A stretch of 64,000 bases of DNA. It comes from Nepenthes gracilis. Lineage: Eukaryota; Streptophyta; Magnoliopsida; Caryophyllales; Nepenthaceae. Of this stretch, positions 1 to 12,400 are shown in pieces; the stretch's first letter is position 1, and the number at the start of each line of letters is the position of its first letter. Under the pieces are notes generated by a model that was not told where the DNA came from, searched no databases, and worked only from the letters and a program-made list of their open reading frames with translations. The stretch is taken from contig BSYO01000016.1 of the NCBI GenBank assembly GCA_033239525.1, positions 3,917,045 to 3,981,044 on the forward strand, in the 5' to 3' direction. Position numbers and translations under genes: made by a program.

Positions 1-104
1 TTGCTTTCAAGTTAATAGATATTTAAAAATAAAGGTTTTAATAATTTTATTCTTAATGTATTATTTGTTATAGAAATATCACATAATAGAATTTTTTAAT
101 AGGG

Positions 105-289
105 TATAAAATCATTCTGAAATAAAAATATTTCGCGTAATTTTCATTTCCTTTTTTATTTTTATTTTCATTCTTGCGGTTTTGGTTCTCTCTGACATAG
201 ATCTGCATCAGGATCTGGGTCTGGCCTATTGAGTTGCAGAGCGAGAAGAGAGTGAAAGAGAGAGCGAGAGATGGTGGTTTAAATTCGAA
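105..289 (+). promoter_or_regulatory. Candidate TATA box and 5' leader of the START gene
   Basis: A TATAAAA motif lies at 105-111, about 180 bp upstream of the chosen ATG at 290. It is followed by pyrimidine-rich sequence and then a GA-rich stretch (about 239-270) typical of plant 5' leaders. An upstream ATG at 271 closes after three codons, so it would form only a minimal uORF. The transcription start is inferred, not seen. Confidence 0.4.
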
Positions 290-453
290 ATGGAAGAAGT
301 CTGGAGGGAAAACAAACTAGGGGGATGGGCCAGTGTAGCAGTTCTCTTCCTTTTTTTATTATGTCAAATTGGGAAATGGCTGTTTACCTATAGCTTTCGA
401 TCTCCTGCTGCTCGGTCCCGCTCATCAGCGACCAATTTTTCTTCTTCATTGCG
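290..453 (+). CDS. START gene exon 1 (N-terminal membrane segment)
   Basis: Encodes residues 1-54 plus two bases of codon 55. Starts [12 protein letters not shown], then a hydrophobic run ([12 protein letters not shown]) and a basic, Ser-rich stretch. The donor is GCG|GTAATT. The two leftover bases join the first base of exon 2 to make Arg, which is what fixes this pairing. Confidence 0.75.
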
Positions 454-3400
454 GTAATTTATTTTGTCTCTGGTCTTTCAGGATTTGGCATTTGTTACTC
501 ACTAATATGATTGGTTCTATTCACCCTTGCTCTCTTCACGCTCCATTTCTAGCAGTTCTTGCTCGAATTTGATTTGATTTGTTTGATGGGAATTGAAATA
601 AAACAATGCAATCTATTTTTCAGAGTTCTTGTGATATTTTAACTGTTTTTCATTCTGATTTTTGTATGCAAATATTGGATAGAACCAAACATATTCATTG
701 TTATGATGAGACTGGACAATTCCTTGGTTACGATACCTAGTATCCTAAATTTGTTGGCTCAGAATGTCATCATGCTTGATTTTATCCGGTTGTCCTGGCT
801 GATTTGTTGCCCTGATTATGTGTTGTCACTCTAAGCACGTCTTATTTGAGATAGAAGGTTTCAATCCTAGGAATTTGCACACTTGAGTCTTGATGCAAAT
901 TTATTAGTGAAAAGTGATGGGGCTAATACAATATTGTGCTTACTATCTCGTTTGCATCATTATTTGATGACTACAATTTTTTTTTGGTTGATTAAAAAGA
1001 TTATCTTCATTGATATTCTCTAGTTTTTGAGGAAGTTGATCAAAATGCCTGCTGTCCCTGATTAGTATAATAGTTTTTGTATCATAATCGTGGGACAGAT
1101 TTGCTCTCTAATAACAAAGATATTTATCTTTCATTTCACGTTGCTAATTTGTGTTGATGAGGTGATCTGATTCGCCTGTTGTCAAGTCAAAGAGAAGATT
1201 GTTATCATCTTTGCCGAATTATCGACTAGAAGATTTTGCTTGTATAAATTGCTAGTGGTTAATAGGCATCTATTTTAGTTCATATGAGAGATAGACATTG
1301 TCCTAATGTATTTGCCAGCTCTGCTACCTTTTTTCTCCCATTTATTAGCCCCAACATCACTCTTTGAGAAAAGAACTAAAAAAAATGCATCAAGGCCTGC
1401 AGACGAAGTGACCTACATCAGAGCTGAACATGGGAAAAGGACTCACATAGCTAACCCCCACCTAGTTAGACTGTGATATTCCATCCTACCTAGAATATGA
1501 GAAGCTTTGAAAACAATTTATAAGGTTGAAAGACACCTTATCTCAACAACCGTTACCATTTGGGTTTAAGTTGAATGAAGGCATAGAAGGCTTTGTTACA
1601 AGGTTGTCTAGACTTGGTCATTACGATTGGTATCAAAGCATTTTACCTTGGCAAATGTGCAACACATGTTAGGACATTCAATGCACCTTGATACCCTTGA
1701 TGATGAGGAAGTGGGTGACAGCAACACTGAGGACAGTGGCTGTATCGTGGTCCTTTAACATCTCGAGAATCCCACATTGCCTTGGGCGGATTTTTTTGAT
1801 CTAAAGAGGATGTCAGGGATTTGAGCGGAGAGATGATTATGTCCCATTCCACATGTAATATGAGACAAGTGAGGCCAGTTTATAAGGCTTAAAGGCTCAA
1901 TTCTTGTCGACAACACCTACCTTTTTCTTGCCTGAGTTGACTAAAAGGCCTTCTAGTCTTTGTTACATGCTGGTTGGGGCTCAGGCCATTCCAAGGAAAA
2001 GGCTGGCTTTGGTTCAAAAAATTGCATTAATCTCTCTTTTTTTCTTAAGAAAATACTTACAGATTTTCCTTCCCAAAAAGCAAATAGCACCATTTCCCCA
2101 ATTCTAGTGCACCATTTATCCTTTATGCAAATTATGCTTCTATTATAGGACATCAATCTCTTCCTAATTAAGATAAAAATATCATGCGTTGACCATAAAC
2201 TATAGAAGCAAATACCAAAGAGCTGTAACCAAATAGCATTGGGCCAGCTGATGGGGAACTGATAAATGCTGTCATTTCAACAGACATCTTCTATTTGCTA
2301 GGAAGGACTTTTATTTTAGCAATTGAGGGATAGAGTTTTCCCTTTTACTGTGGACTGTGCTAATAACTGCAAATTTTAGGGAGTTTTCTGAACCAATTCT
2401 CTTTTGAAAATAAAAATCTTACCCTCCTCTGGTTGTTCTGGTATGAATGCTCTTAAAGTATAAATTCCTGCTTTTAACTTGCCAGCCTTCAAACATATGC
2501 TATCCCATCAATTATATGAAGAGCACATCATATGCTCAAAAAACCATTAACAGCCTGCTCTTTCCTGTTATTTGGTTGTTGCACAGCCTGATATCCTAAT
2601 AAGTTTGCACACCTCCTAGTTGATGATGTCACACAGCAACCAATGTGAATAGATCAGGAATTTATTTCTCTAAAGGATTTTCTCCAAATTGTACAGCTTT
2701 CCAAGTTTTGCATTCTTGCCATTTCTCAATTTAAACCTGTTAAACACCTCTATCATTTTGCATCTTTGCAAAAGAAGCATCTATAATCCTCCATCTTGTC
2801 ACTGATCCAGTATACCTCTAATTATTCTATGTATTCAAGTCCTTTTGCATATATTTTCTTTAACCACTTGAACATGCCCTTTTATGTTGTTTATAACCTC
2901 CTTTATTTTTAGAATAGTGAGTCTGTTACCAGTGCAGCCCATGCCTGCATCACAAAGGAAATTTCATTCCATGTCTGTGGTAAACTACTTATGCTTTCTT
3001 GAACAGAACAAGTGAACTCTTTTTTGCACAGTTATTAACAAACACATGCCTGATTAATTATATGTTGCATCATAGGGAGAAAGAGGAATATTAGAAGAAG
3101 ATGCCAAATTTTCTCTGTTTTTCCATCTCTTTGCTGAAACGCTATCCAAGAGATGCTCATAATGTGCTTTTCGAAAAGTTCTTTCTAGATTTATGCCATT
3201 TCTAGCTAATTTATTATGTTCAAGTTCTTTTGTCTTGATCAATTGAAAATTAGTGGGACTATCTCTGCTACCATGAGGAATTTGCATAGATATTAATGCC
3301 TTGGTCTTATAGGATTACTTTAACTTGGATACCCTTTTATTTTGGGAGTTGGGAGTCCAACCTGATGAGCTTGAGCAAGAATGTTTTTTGCCCTCCCTTC

Positions 3401-6400
3401 TGCTTCTCATGTAGAAGTCCTGTTTTTGATATGCAGAATTTCAGAGATTATATCAGAAGCTGATTTGAAAAGTTTCATCAACTATTTGAATGAGGAAGGA
3501 AATGAAAATGAGAAATGGGATAATGTCATTGACAAAAGAAACAGCCTTCTGTCCTACAAAGCAAAGTGCTGCAAACCAAAGGTTATTGCTAACAATAACA
3601 ATTATTTGGTTTTCAGGGTATTCAGCATATGTAACTAATAATACTCTATATCTTTAGGATGTTTTACTTTGTGTTTTATTCACTCATTTTCTCCTTTCCT
3701 AATTTTTTTTAAGGATATTCTTGCTTGGTTTTTCCATTATAATATAAGTTACTTAAGGATAATGTTATATATTTCCCTTATTCAAGGTGTTTTTGCATTG
3801 AATGTGATCATTGTCTTAAAAATGTGAGTTTGCAATGTGTTCCACTTTTGGAATGTATTAGATGATTTTCCACATTCATTGCACCTTAACCATTGCCTAA
3901 GGGCAATGGTTAAATTGTTCTTTACATTCTGTCCTGGCTCCCCAAATGGTTGTTTAGTTCTATATCGTCAAGCTTTTATTGAAATAGAATTTATAATGAT
4001 ATCCCAAATGAATGCTAGTACTTAAGTTTACCTAGTATTGCTGGGAGGCTATTTCATGATTTGAAACTTTGACCTCTTAGTCTTAGTAGAACAACTTTAT
4101 CGTGCTCCGAATTCATCATCTATATTTTAGCTTAAAGTTTTTTCCTTCAATATAATACTTTCATTGTTTTAAATTAATCTCAATCACTACCCATCGAGCA
4201 AATAAAATCTTAATGATAATATCTATATGCTTTAATGGGATATCCTCCGCCATGGATGAATATATCTGTATTGGTAGTGATATCAGTTGCAACCATATTG
4301 GGATTAGACATATTTGACAATACGTATTGGTAAAAGATATATCAAAAGAAAAAAAATTCAAGAATTATAAGTTGACAAATAAATATCAGCCGATATATTG
4401 TGATGCATAACTGATACAATAATATATTGCAATTTTGTTGAAATATTGGGAAATATTAGTGTCAGATGTCCAATATTGATATATATCGCCTGATATTTTC
4501 ATCTATATTCTCCACCAATTTTGCTTGATTGATGTCTAGTTGTTGACAACTTTTTCTGGTGAAGACTAATATGAGGGAAACATGTGAGAAGAGCAAGGGA
4601 AATAGACGTGGGATAAAAAATAGAGAATTAACCGGTTTAATGCAATGTAAACTACATTAAGGACAAGAAATTAGTATATTATGCTTTATTTCTTGGGTTT
4701 CTTAATGCAAAACACCTACATGGTTAGTTGTTTTTCACACCCTTTTTTTAAAACTCCTGTAATGTAACTTCACTCAACCGTGTAGCAACTAGTCCCCATT
4801 CCACTAAAAGTTTGATGGAATGACAAAATGTCCATCATGTGATAAGCACATGCTATATAACCCTAATTTAGGGGAAATCTAGTCCGTTAGATAAAAAAAA
4901 AAAATAAAAATCAAAGCTCCAACTTATGTTTTTAATGATAAAATATTATATTAAACAAAATAGTGAGAACCCTCTTGCCCACCACCATGTCGCCATCACC
5001 CTTCCCGCACTACCTCATGACTGCAACCTTCTTCCCTCACTGTTGTTGCCCCCTCCTGATCCTTTTCCTGCCCTTCCCTGAGGTCCCCTTCTCTTCCCCC
5101 ATCTCCTTTTTGAGCACAGCAAACAAAAATAAATTGATGGTTCTGCTAACAAGGGGCAGAAGGGAGATGGTGCAGGGGAAGAGGAGGGGGGTGAGGAGGG
5201 CGGACAGTTGGGTGGGGGAGGAAAGGGGTGATGATGGTATGGGAAGGAGGTGGCAGTAACCATGGGCTGGAGGATGAAGTAGGGAGGAGGGTATTTTTGT
5301 CAATGCATAAAAAGTTGGATAGAAATTTTTTCTGGAATGTGGGGTAAGTGATACATTTTTAACGGAAGTTAAATTACAACCTGTAGTTGAAAACATTAGA
5401 AAGAAGGTGTTAATGTGAAAACAACTACAAACGTAGGTGTTTTTTTTTTGTGTGAAAAGATCTTATTTCCTTTGTGGGATTGGATTTGGCCTGGACTGTT
5501 TGATGTTAGTTTTATGGCAAAATGATCTTAACTATGGCAATCATTGGTGTGTGCCCTATATGGAAAGTAAAGCAGTCTCTTTGGAATGGAACAAATGTCC
5601 TCTTAAGAGGCTTAAACATTTATTTTGAAGCCCTGTCTTCTCTCACGTTGAGCAGGGATGCAATCATATACTCACAGGTATGTAGAAGGCATTTCTTATT
5701 GACACTTAGCTTGTTTCTGTTTCCATATTAATCCTAGAACTTTTCTCCTGCTTGCAAACATTGGTCATCAGTGATGAAATACACTCATTTAAACTGTTAC
5801 AGTGGCTTGGCTGATAAATTTGAATATGTGCATTGAAAGTGTTATACTGAATAATATAATGAAGAGAGAAAATTTGTCTTTTCACTGGGTGAGAGGAAAC
5901 CTGTGTTAATTAATTTGACTTGTGCTTCTTTCTTGTTTCGCTAGGATGGTCCTATCAAATACTTGAGTTGGACGGTGTTTGAGAATTGCTCCCCTGATAT
6001 CTTGAGAGATTTCTACATGGACAATGATTTTAGAAAGCAGTGGGACAAGACCTTCGTTGAATATGAGCAGTTGCATCTTGATGAAACTGGTGGAATTGAG
6101 ATTGGCCGGATTGTAAAAAAATTTCCGCTTCTGAGACCAAGAGAATATATTTTGGCTTGGAGAGTATGGGAAGGGAACAACAAAATCTTTTACTGCATCG
6201 TTAAGGTCCGTGATGATGACCATCCCTAAAGATTAACAATAGTCATATTTTGTGATCACATGTGCAAAGAATTTTAAAATGTTTCATGTGATAGTCTTCA
6301 CATGTGTTTACCTCTCCTACTTCTTCTCTTAAATTTCTTGTTTGAGATGCATTCTGATGCTTGCCATCTTCATGTACTTATCTTCTATGTACTGCTTTGG

Positions 6401-9400
6401 ATGCAAATAGTTCTGGAACTGTTGTTCTCCTTTTTGTGTATCATCCTTTGATTGCTGAAGTAGTTTTTTGTTGAGATGCTTCTACCTTTTAAGCTGTACA
6501 TATCATTGGCATGGGAATTTGGAAAAATCCTTCACAAAATTGTGTCCTCTTATCCCCAAAAAATAATCTGTTTCATTGCCCACCAACAAAAAAAAGGGAA
6601 AAAAAAAATCTGTGAGTCTGTGTTGATCACAACTTGGTTATGGTTAAGTGGATAATAACATCAAGATTGTCTACGCTAACATAAGTTGTCCAATCTTTTT
6701 CTTTATAGATTAAAGTTGCATATACCTCTGAATTTATAATAAGATTCATTAAATTTGTAGCAAAAATTTACTCTCCTCAGTTGTTGAAACATCTGATGAA
6801 AGATTGACACTAGCCATTGTTACTGGGTTCCTAACTTTCTGCATATCACCTACCAGGTATTGAATTGTGATTCCCGGTGACAACCCTTTCTGAAAATAAA
6901 CATTTCTGCTTATAGCATATTAGTGCTGCATACTATATATATCACACCACGAATCTAGTAACTATGGCTTGAATAAGTTATGAAATTGCTGATATCAAGT
7001 GTAAGAGTTAAATGATGATTTTCCTCTCAACATTCACCTTTTGAATTAGTAGCCTTGGATTACTTTGCCTCTTAATTCAAACTAGTCATGTTATGAATCT
7101 TACTAAACCTTGAATCCATTCCCATTGAGCTTGGCATGTTCCCCAATGTGGTTGAATCTATGTACTTCATCTCCTACCTCAGCTTGCTTTTGCGCTGGTG
7201 GTGAATCCCATGATTGTAACATGTGATGCCAATTAACACCCGAAGTAACAAAGTCTCACCAGAACTCAAATGAACTCAACTAATTTCGTCTACAATACCT
7301 ATGTAACAATCCAAGCCTAGATCATTTTGCAACAAAGCCTTTTCGGCCCTCTAGCTGATTTAGTCCTCAAAATATTAGCTCTTTTGACAAGAGTTGAGCC
7401 TTTAGGCCACATGGTTAATCTCAAGCTCATCTGTTTTCCATGTGGGACGAGATATCACAATCTTCATTGTCAACTGCAAGCATCCGCTCCTAGGTGATGT
7501 GGTATCCCAGGGGCACTACGGGCCCATCACACTTCTTCCATCGTCTTGACTGCCACCACCCTTCTCTCGTTGGACTATGGGTGTAACCAAGGATGCACAA
7601 TGGGTCCCAATATGATCTGCCCATTACAAATGACTCTAATACCATATTGTGGCACTCAATCCCAAAGCTCTAGCAACAAAGCTTTTCAGGCCCTTACCTA
7701 ACTCAGGACCACAATGTTAATCACTTTTGACAAGAGGTGAGACTTCAGGCCTTATATCACCTCAAACTCATCTTGTTTTTTTTCCACCTGGGATGGGATA
7801 TCATAATCCACCCATCTTGGTTTTTTTCCACCTGGGATGGGATATCATAATCCACCCACTCAAATTCTTGACATCCTCACAAGGGGCAATATGAGATTTT
7901 GTAGGCACTACTATGCATATTCTAATTTTTAAGATTAAACTGATGACAGGCTTCATTGCAATCCTTGTTGGAAGCTTAGCCCAGACAATGATGGTGTTCA
8001 CCTTTTAAGTCACCAAGGACAAAAGATGGATACTTACTTTTTGCCAAAAACCTACATTTAGAAATTTGCCTTTAGCATTACAGCCCAAAGTGAACATGTA
8101 AAAATAAGAAGAGAAGAGAAAGAAACCCCATACTTGGGTTGGTTTTATTCAAATGTATATATAGGGTTTTTCACATATATCAAAACTATTAAACTACCTT
8201 ACAAGAAATTTTCCTTTGCATATCTTAAAACATATTCTAAAACTAAATTCTAACAAATATTCTGACACTCCCCCTTAATTTTGGGCGGAGATATTCATAA
8301 TTAGTTTGTTACAAGTGTATGTGATTTAATCTCTAGCTAAGGACTTGGTAAAATATTGGCAACCTATTCTCCAATTTGCACACAACGAATGTGAATCAAG
8401 CCTTATTAGAACTTCTTATCAACAAAGTTGACAATCTAACTTAATATGCTTTTTGTGCTCATGTAATATCAAGTTTGGTGCAATATAGTTAACTGCATGG
8501 TTATTACACTATAATTAAGATGGTCCAAAACTCTTATGCCTAACTCCCAAGAGAATCAAATAACTGCCAAAACCACATTACTTCGCAAGTAACATGAGTC
8601 AAAATTTGATATTTTGATTCCACACTTAACTTGGCTAACACATTTTGTTTCGTACTTTTCCATGTTATAAGGTTGCCTCTAACAAACACATAATAACTAG
8701 TGGTAGATTTCTAATAATACAACACCTAGCTCAATCAAAATCAGAAAAACCCTAAACCTAAGTATAACCTTGATTGCTGTACAACAAATCTTGTTCTGGT
8801 GTGCTTTTGATATATCTCATAACACCATTAGAACTTCCCAATGAAGTACTAAGGAGAAGAAAAAAATGGCTTACAATAATAATCGATAAGGTAATATTTG
8901 GACGAGTCATGATTAAATAATTGAGCTTTCCATTTAGTCGTTGGTATCTTTCTTGTTCTAGAAAAGACCTCCTCATTACTCGGTGATAACTTAATTCATG
9001 GATTTATGTTGAGAGTCACAAGGTTTTGAATCCAACATACCAGTATCCTAAAGTAAATCCACTATGTAGCTTCTTTGTGAAAGAAAGATGCCACGACAGA
9101 ATCTAGCAATCCCATTATCAAGAAAATAGCATAAACCCCCAATATCTTTGGTTTGAAATTAACTTTGAAGGAACACTTTATATTTGCAATGCTAGTACTT
9201 TCATTAGCAATAATCACAATGTCATATGCATTCATAATAAGGATAATATATCCAACACCTAATGACGATAGAATATAGAGTGATCACGTCCCAATGAGAT
9301 AGCTCAAACTCAAACACAACTTTATTGAATCTGCCAACAACACTCGTGGGAATTGTTTCAAACTATATAAAGACTTTTTCAGCTAACAAACAAATCCAAC

Positions 9401-12400
9401 CTTCTTCTGAGCAACAAACCTTGGAGGTTACTCTAAATAAACTTCCTCCTGAAAATCACCTTGTAAGATGACATTCTTGATGTCTAATTGATGTAAATAC
9501 TTGTGATGAATAGAAGCCAACAAAATGAGAAGTTTAATGGAGGTCAACTTGGTGATAGGAGAGAAAGTATCAGTATAGTCCATTCCATATGTTTGAGCAT
9601 GCCCTTTATCCACGAAATAAGCTTTTGATTGAGCTGAAGTACCATCTAGACTACTTTGAAACCCATTTACACCTGGTTGGTTTCTTTCCTTCAGGAAAGA
9701 TGACTAGATCCTATGTGTGATTATGCTTAAGTGTAGCCATCTCTTCCTGTATAGTTGCTCGCCAGCCAGGATGAAGAAATAGTATCCAATATGGATTGAT
9801 TTATACTAATAAAGTCTAGGACCAACACAAAAGTCCGATATGAAGATGAAACACTAGCATAAGATAACATTGTAGATAATGAATACTAAGCTCAATTGCA
9901 ATGACCATTCAGTAATACAATCAGAAGATCCAAATTGGTCTCTTGATTAGGAATAATAGCATCTTTAGTTGGAATAACTAGCTGAATAGTGGTCGGCTCT
10001 AGATCTTTTCCCAAAGAGGAAGCAAACACCTCACGAAGACTATGAACATATGTTTGAGTGATGGGAGGATAAGGAGACACATCTGACAAATGTGCAAGAG
10101 ATATAGTATTATGAACAATCTCATATACAAGAATATTATCCTCAGAAGGGATACTTGACAATAGACTCGTTGAAGACACATTAAGATAAAAATGTATAGT
10201 CTCATGAAATGTGATATCATAAGACATTAGAAAACTTTTGAACTTTGGAGAGTAAACAAATACCGTTTCTTAGTATGAGGATAATCAAGAAAAATATACA
10301 GTAGAGATTTGTGATAAAGTTTGGTCATTTGATACTGAATGTTGTAAACATAACATACACAATCAAAAGTCTTCGCGGGAAAAAAATGTAATGACTTGTT
10401 ATGAAATAATACATAAGGAATCTTGCCTTGAATAACATCCGGTAGCATCCGAATAATAAAATAACAAGCTGTCGATACTGTATTACTTTAAAAAGTCTTT
10501 GGAACTCTCATTTAGAATAATAGAGCTCAAGCAACATCCATCAAGTGTTTATTTTTCCTTTGAACCACTTCGTTATGTTAGGACGTATCGATACAAGATG
10601 GCTTATGAAGAATCCCATGCTAGAATAGAAATGCCGAAGGGGAAGCAGAAAAATATTTACTAGTATAATCACTCTGCAAAGTACGTATAGAAGTAAAAAA
10701 TTAGGTCTTAATTTTAGCATGAAATACATAGAAAATAAAGTATAACTTTGATTGATTCTTCATCAAGTATAACTAGGTAAGTTGTAAATAATTATCGACA
10801 AAGGTAAGAAAATAGCAAAATCCCAATTTAAATGAGATTGGACTAGGGCCTCAAACATCTTAACTCAAAAGAGACAATAACATGTGGATTCAATTGAGGG
10901 TAATACAATCTATGATGGTGTTTGGCAAATTAACACGACTTACAAAACAAATAATAGAATTCAAAGTTGGATATAAATTTTTTAGAGCAGAAAGAGATAA
11001 ATGACTCAACTTGCAATAAATGTCAAGGGCATAGAATTAACTAGAACAAACAGTAGTAGTGGGTGCTTCATTGAACAGATAGAGACATTTTGAGTCACAG
11101 CAGCAACCTTTACCAATAGCTTTCCTTATAGTAAATCTCTCAATGATAGAGAATAATATTACACAATAATTATATTCAGAAAAAGGTCTTTTTTTGGTCA
11201 AAAGTTCCGTGAGAAAGGGCTTATGGGAACAGCAGGCAAAGCCGAGAGAGATAGAATTCGGTAAGAGGATAGAGGCATATCTAGCACCCAATATGTCAAA
11301 GCTTCTGCTGCACAGACCTGCCTAGTCGCACATACTGACAGGGAAAAAGAAGGCCAATTCATGCATCTTCCGCAGAGTACCAGAAAAGTATCCATTGATG
11401 GGAATTCCAATTTGATTTCCTTCCATACCTCACAAGCAATAGCTAGTTCAGGACTCCGTTTGCTAACATCACGGAGAATTTATCTACTCCCTTCTTCGCA
11501 TCTCGAAAAAAAGGCATTCGTCGCTGCGACTTCTTCCTTCTCTGTGCGATCTTCTCCTATTGATTCAATTCCTGCAAACCTCAAAGCATCTCCTTCAACA
11601 AGAATGGCTCTAACTAAGCATCTGGTGAGGGATCAATTGTGAAGCTAGAAAAGCCAGATGAGGCTGATGACAAGTTCAAATTGGACTTTTTGTGCTGTCT
11701 GCAATCAAAGTGGATACTTGTTTTTGATGGTTAGGTTATCTTGTTGAGCGCCCGATAACCAATGCACAAGGCTCCTATTCCTTAGCCTTAGAGCCAGCCT
11801 TAATGCCTTTGCCTTTAATTTCTTCAGCCCCTACCTCTTAAAGCTGAAGTAAAGTATTAATGCCTTGTTTCAGATTCGATAAGGGTAGAATTCCTGGTCT
11901 CTAAGCATAAGCAACAAGGAAGGAAGCAAGAAAGATTGAGTCATATCCAAAGGGAGTAAGTGAAACGAGGGTAAAAGCTATGAATGTAGAGGTGGTATGG
12001 AAAGAAAGAAGGAAAAAGTGCATCTGCTAATAAGTCGTTTCATGGCAGTTCCATCTATCACTTTCTTGTGAAAGACCAGATTGGTCCGTTCTGCCATAAG
12101 TACCTCCATATTCTGCTGAGTAGGATTCGACAATGAATGGGTTTGAGTTAGTAATTGGAAAACTTCCTTTTCTCGATCTTCATTCGCGTTTAAATTCAAG
12201 AACTATGATCCTAGTTGAACCTGAGCGACCCGAATTGCACGGGTATCATAGAGTTACTTAGCTTTAGGTACGATATTCTTACATATGAGCAGGCTCGAAA
12301 AAATCCTTGTATAGCTTCTTCAATTTCTCGATAAAGAAAAATATGACCAACAGTAGTTCAAATGATAACAAGTTAGAATGGGACCAAAGGTCCCATTTGT

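Noticed and set aside
4963..5396. Overlapping ORFs of 82-119 codons on both strands
   Set aside because: They arise from a purine/pyrimidine-skewed stretch inside the candidate TIR element; Pro/Ser-rich on one strand and Gly/Arg-rich on the other, with no family resemblance.
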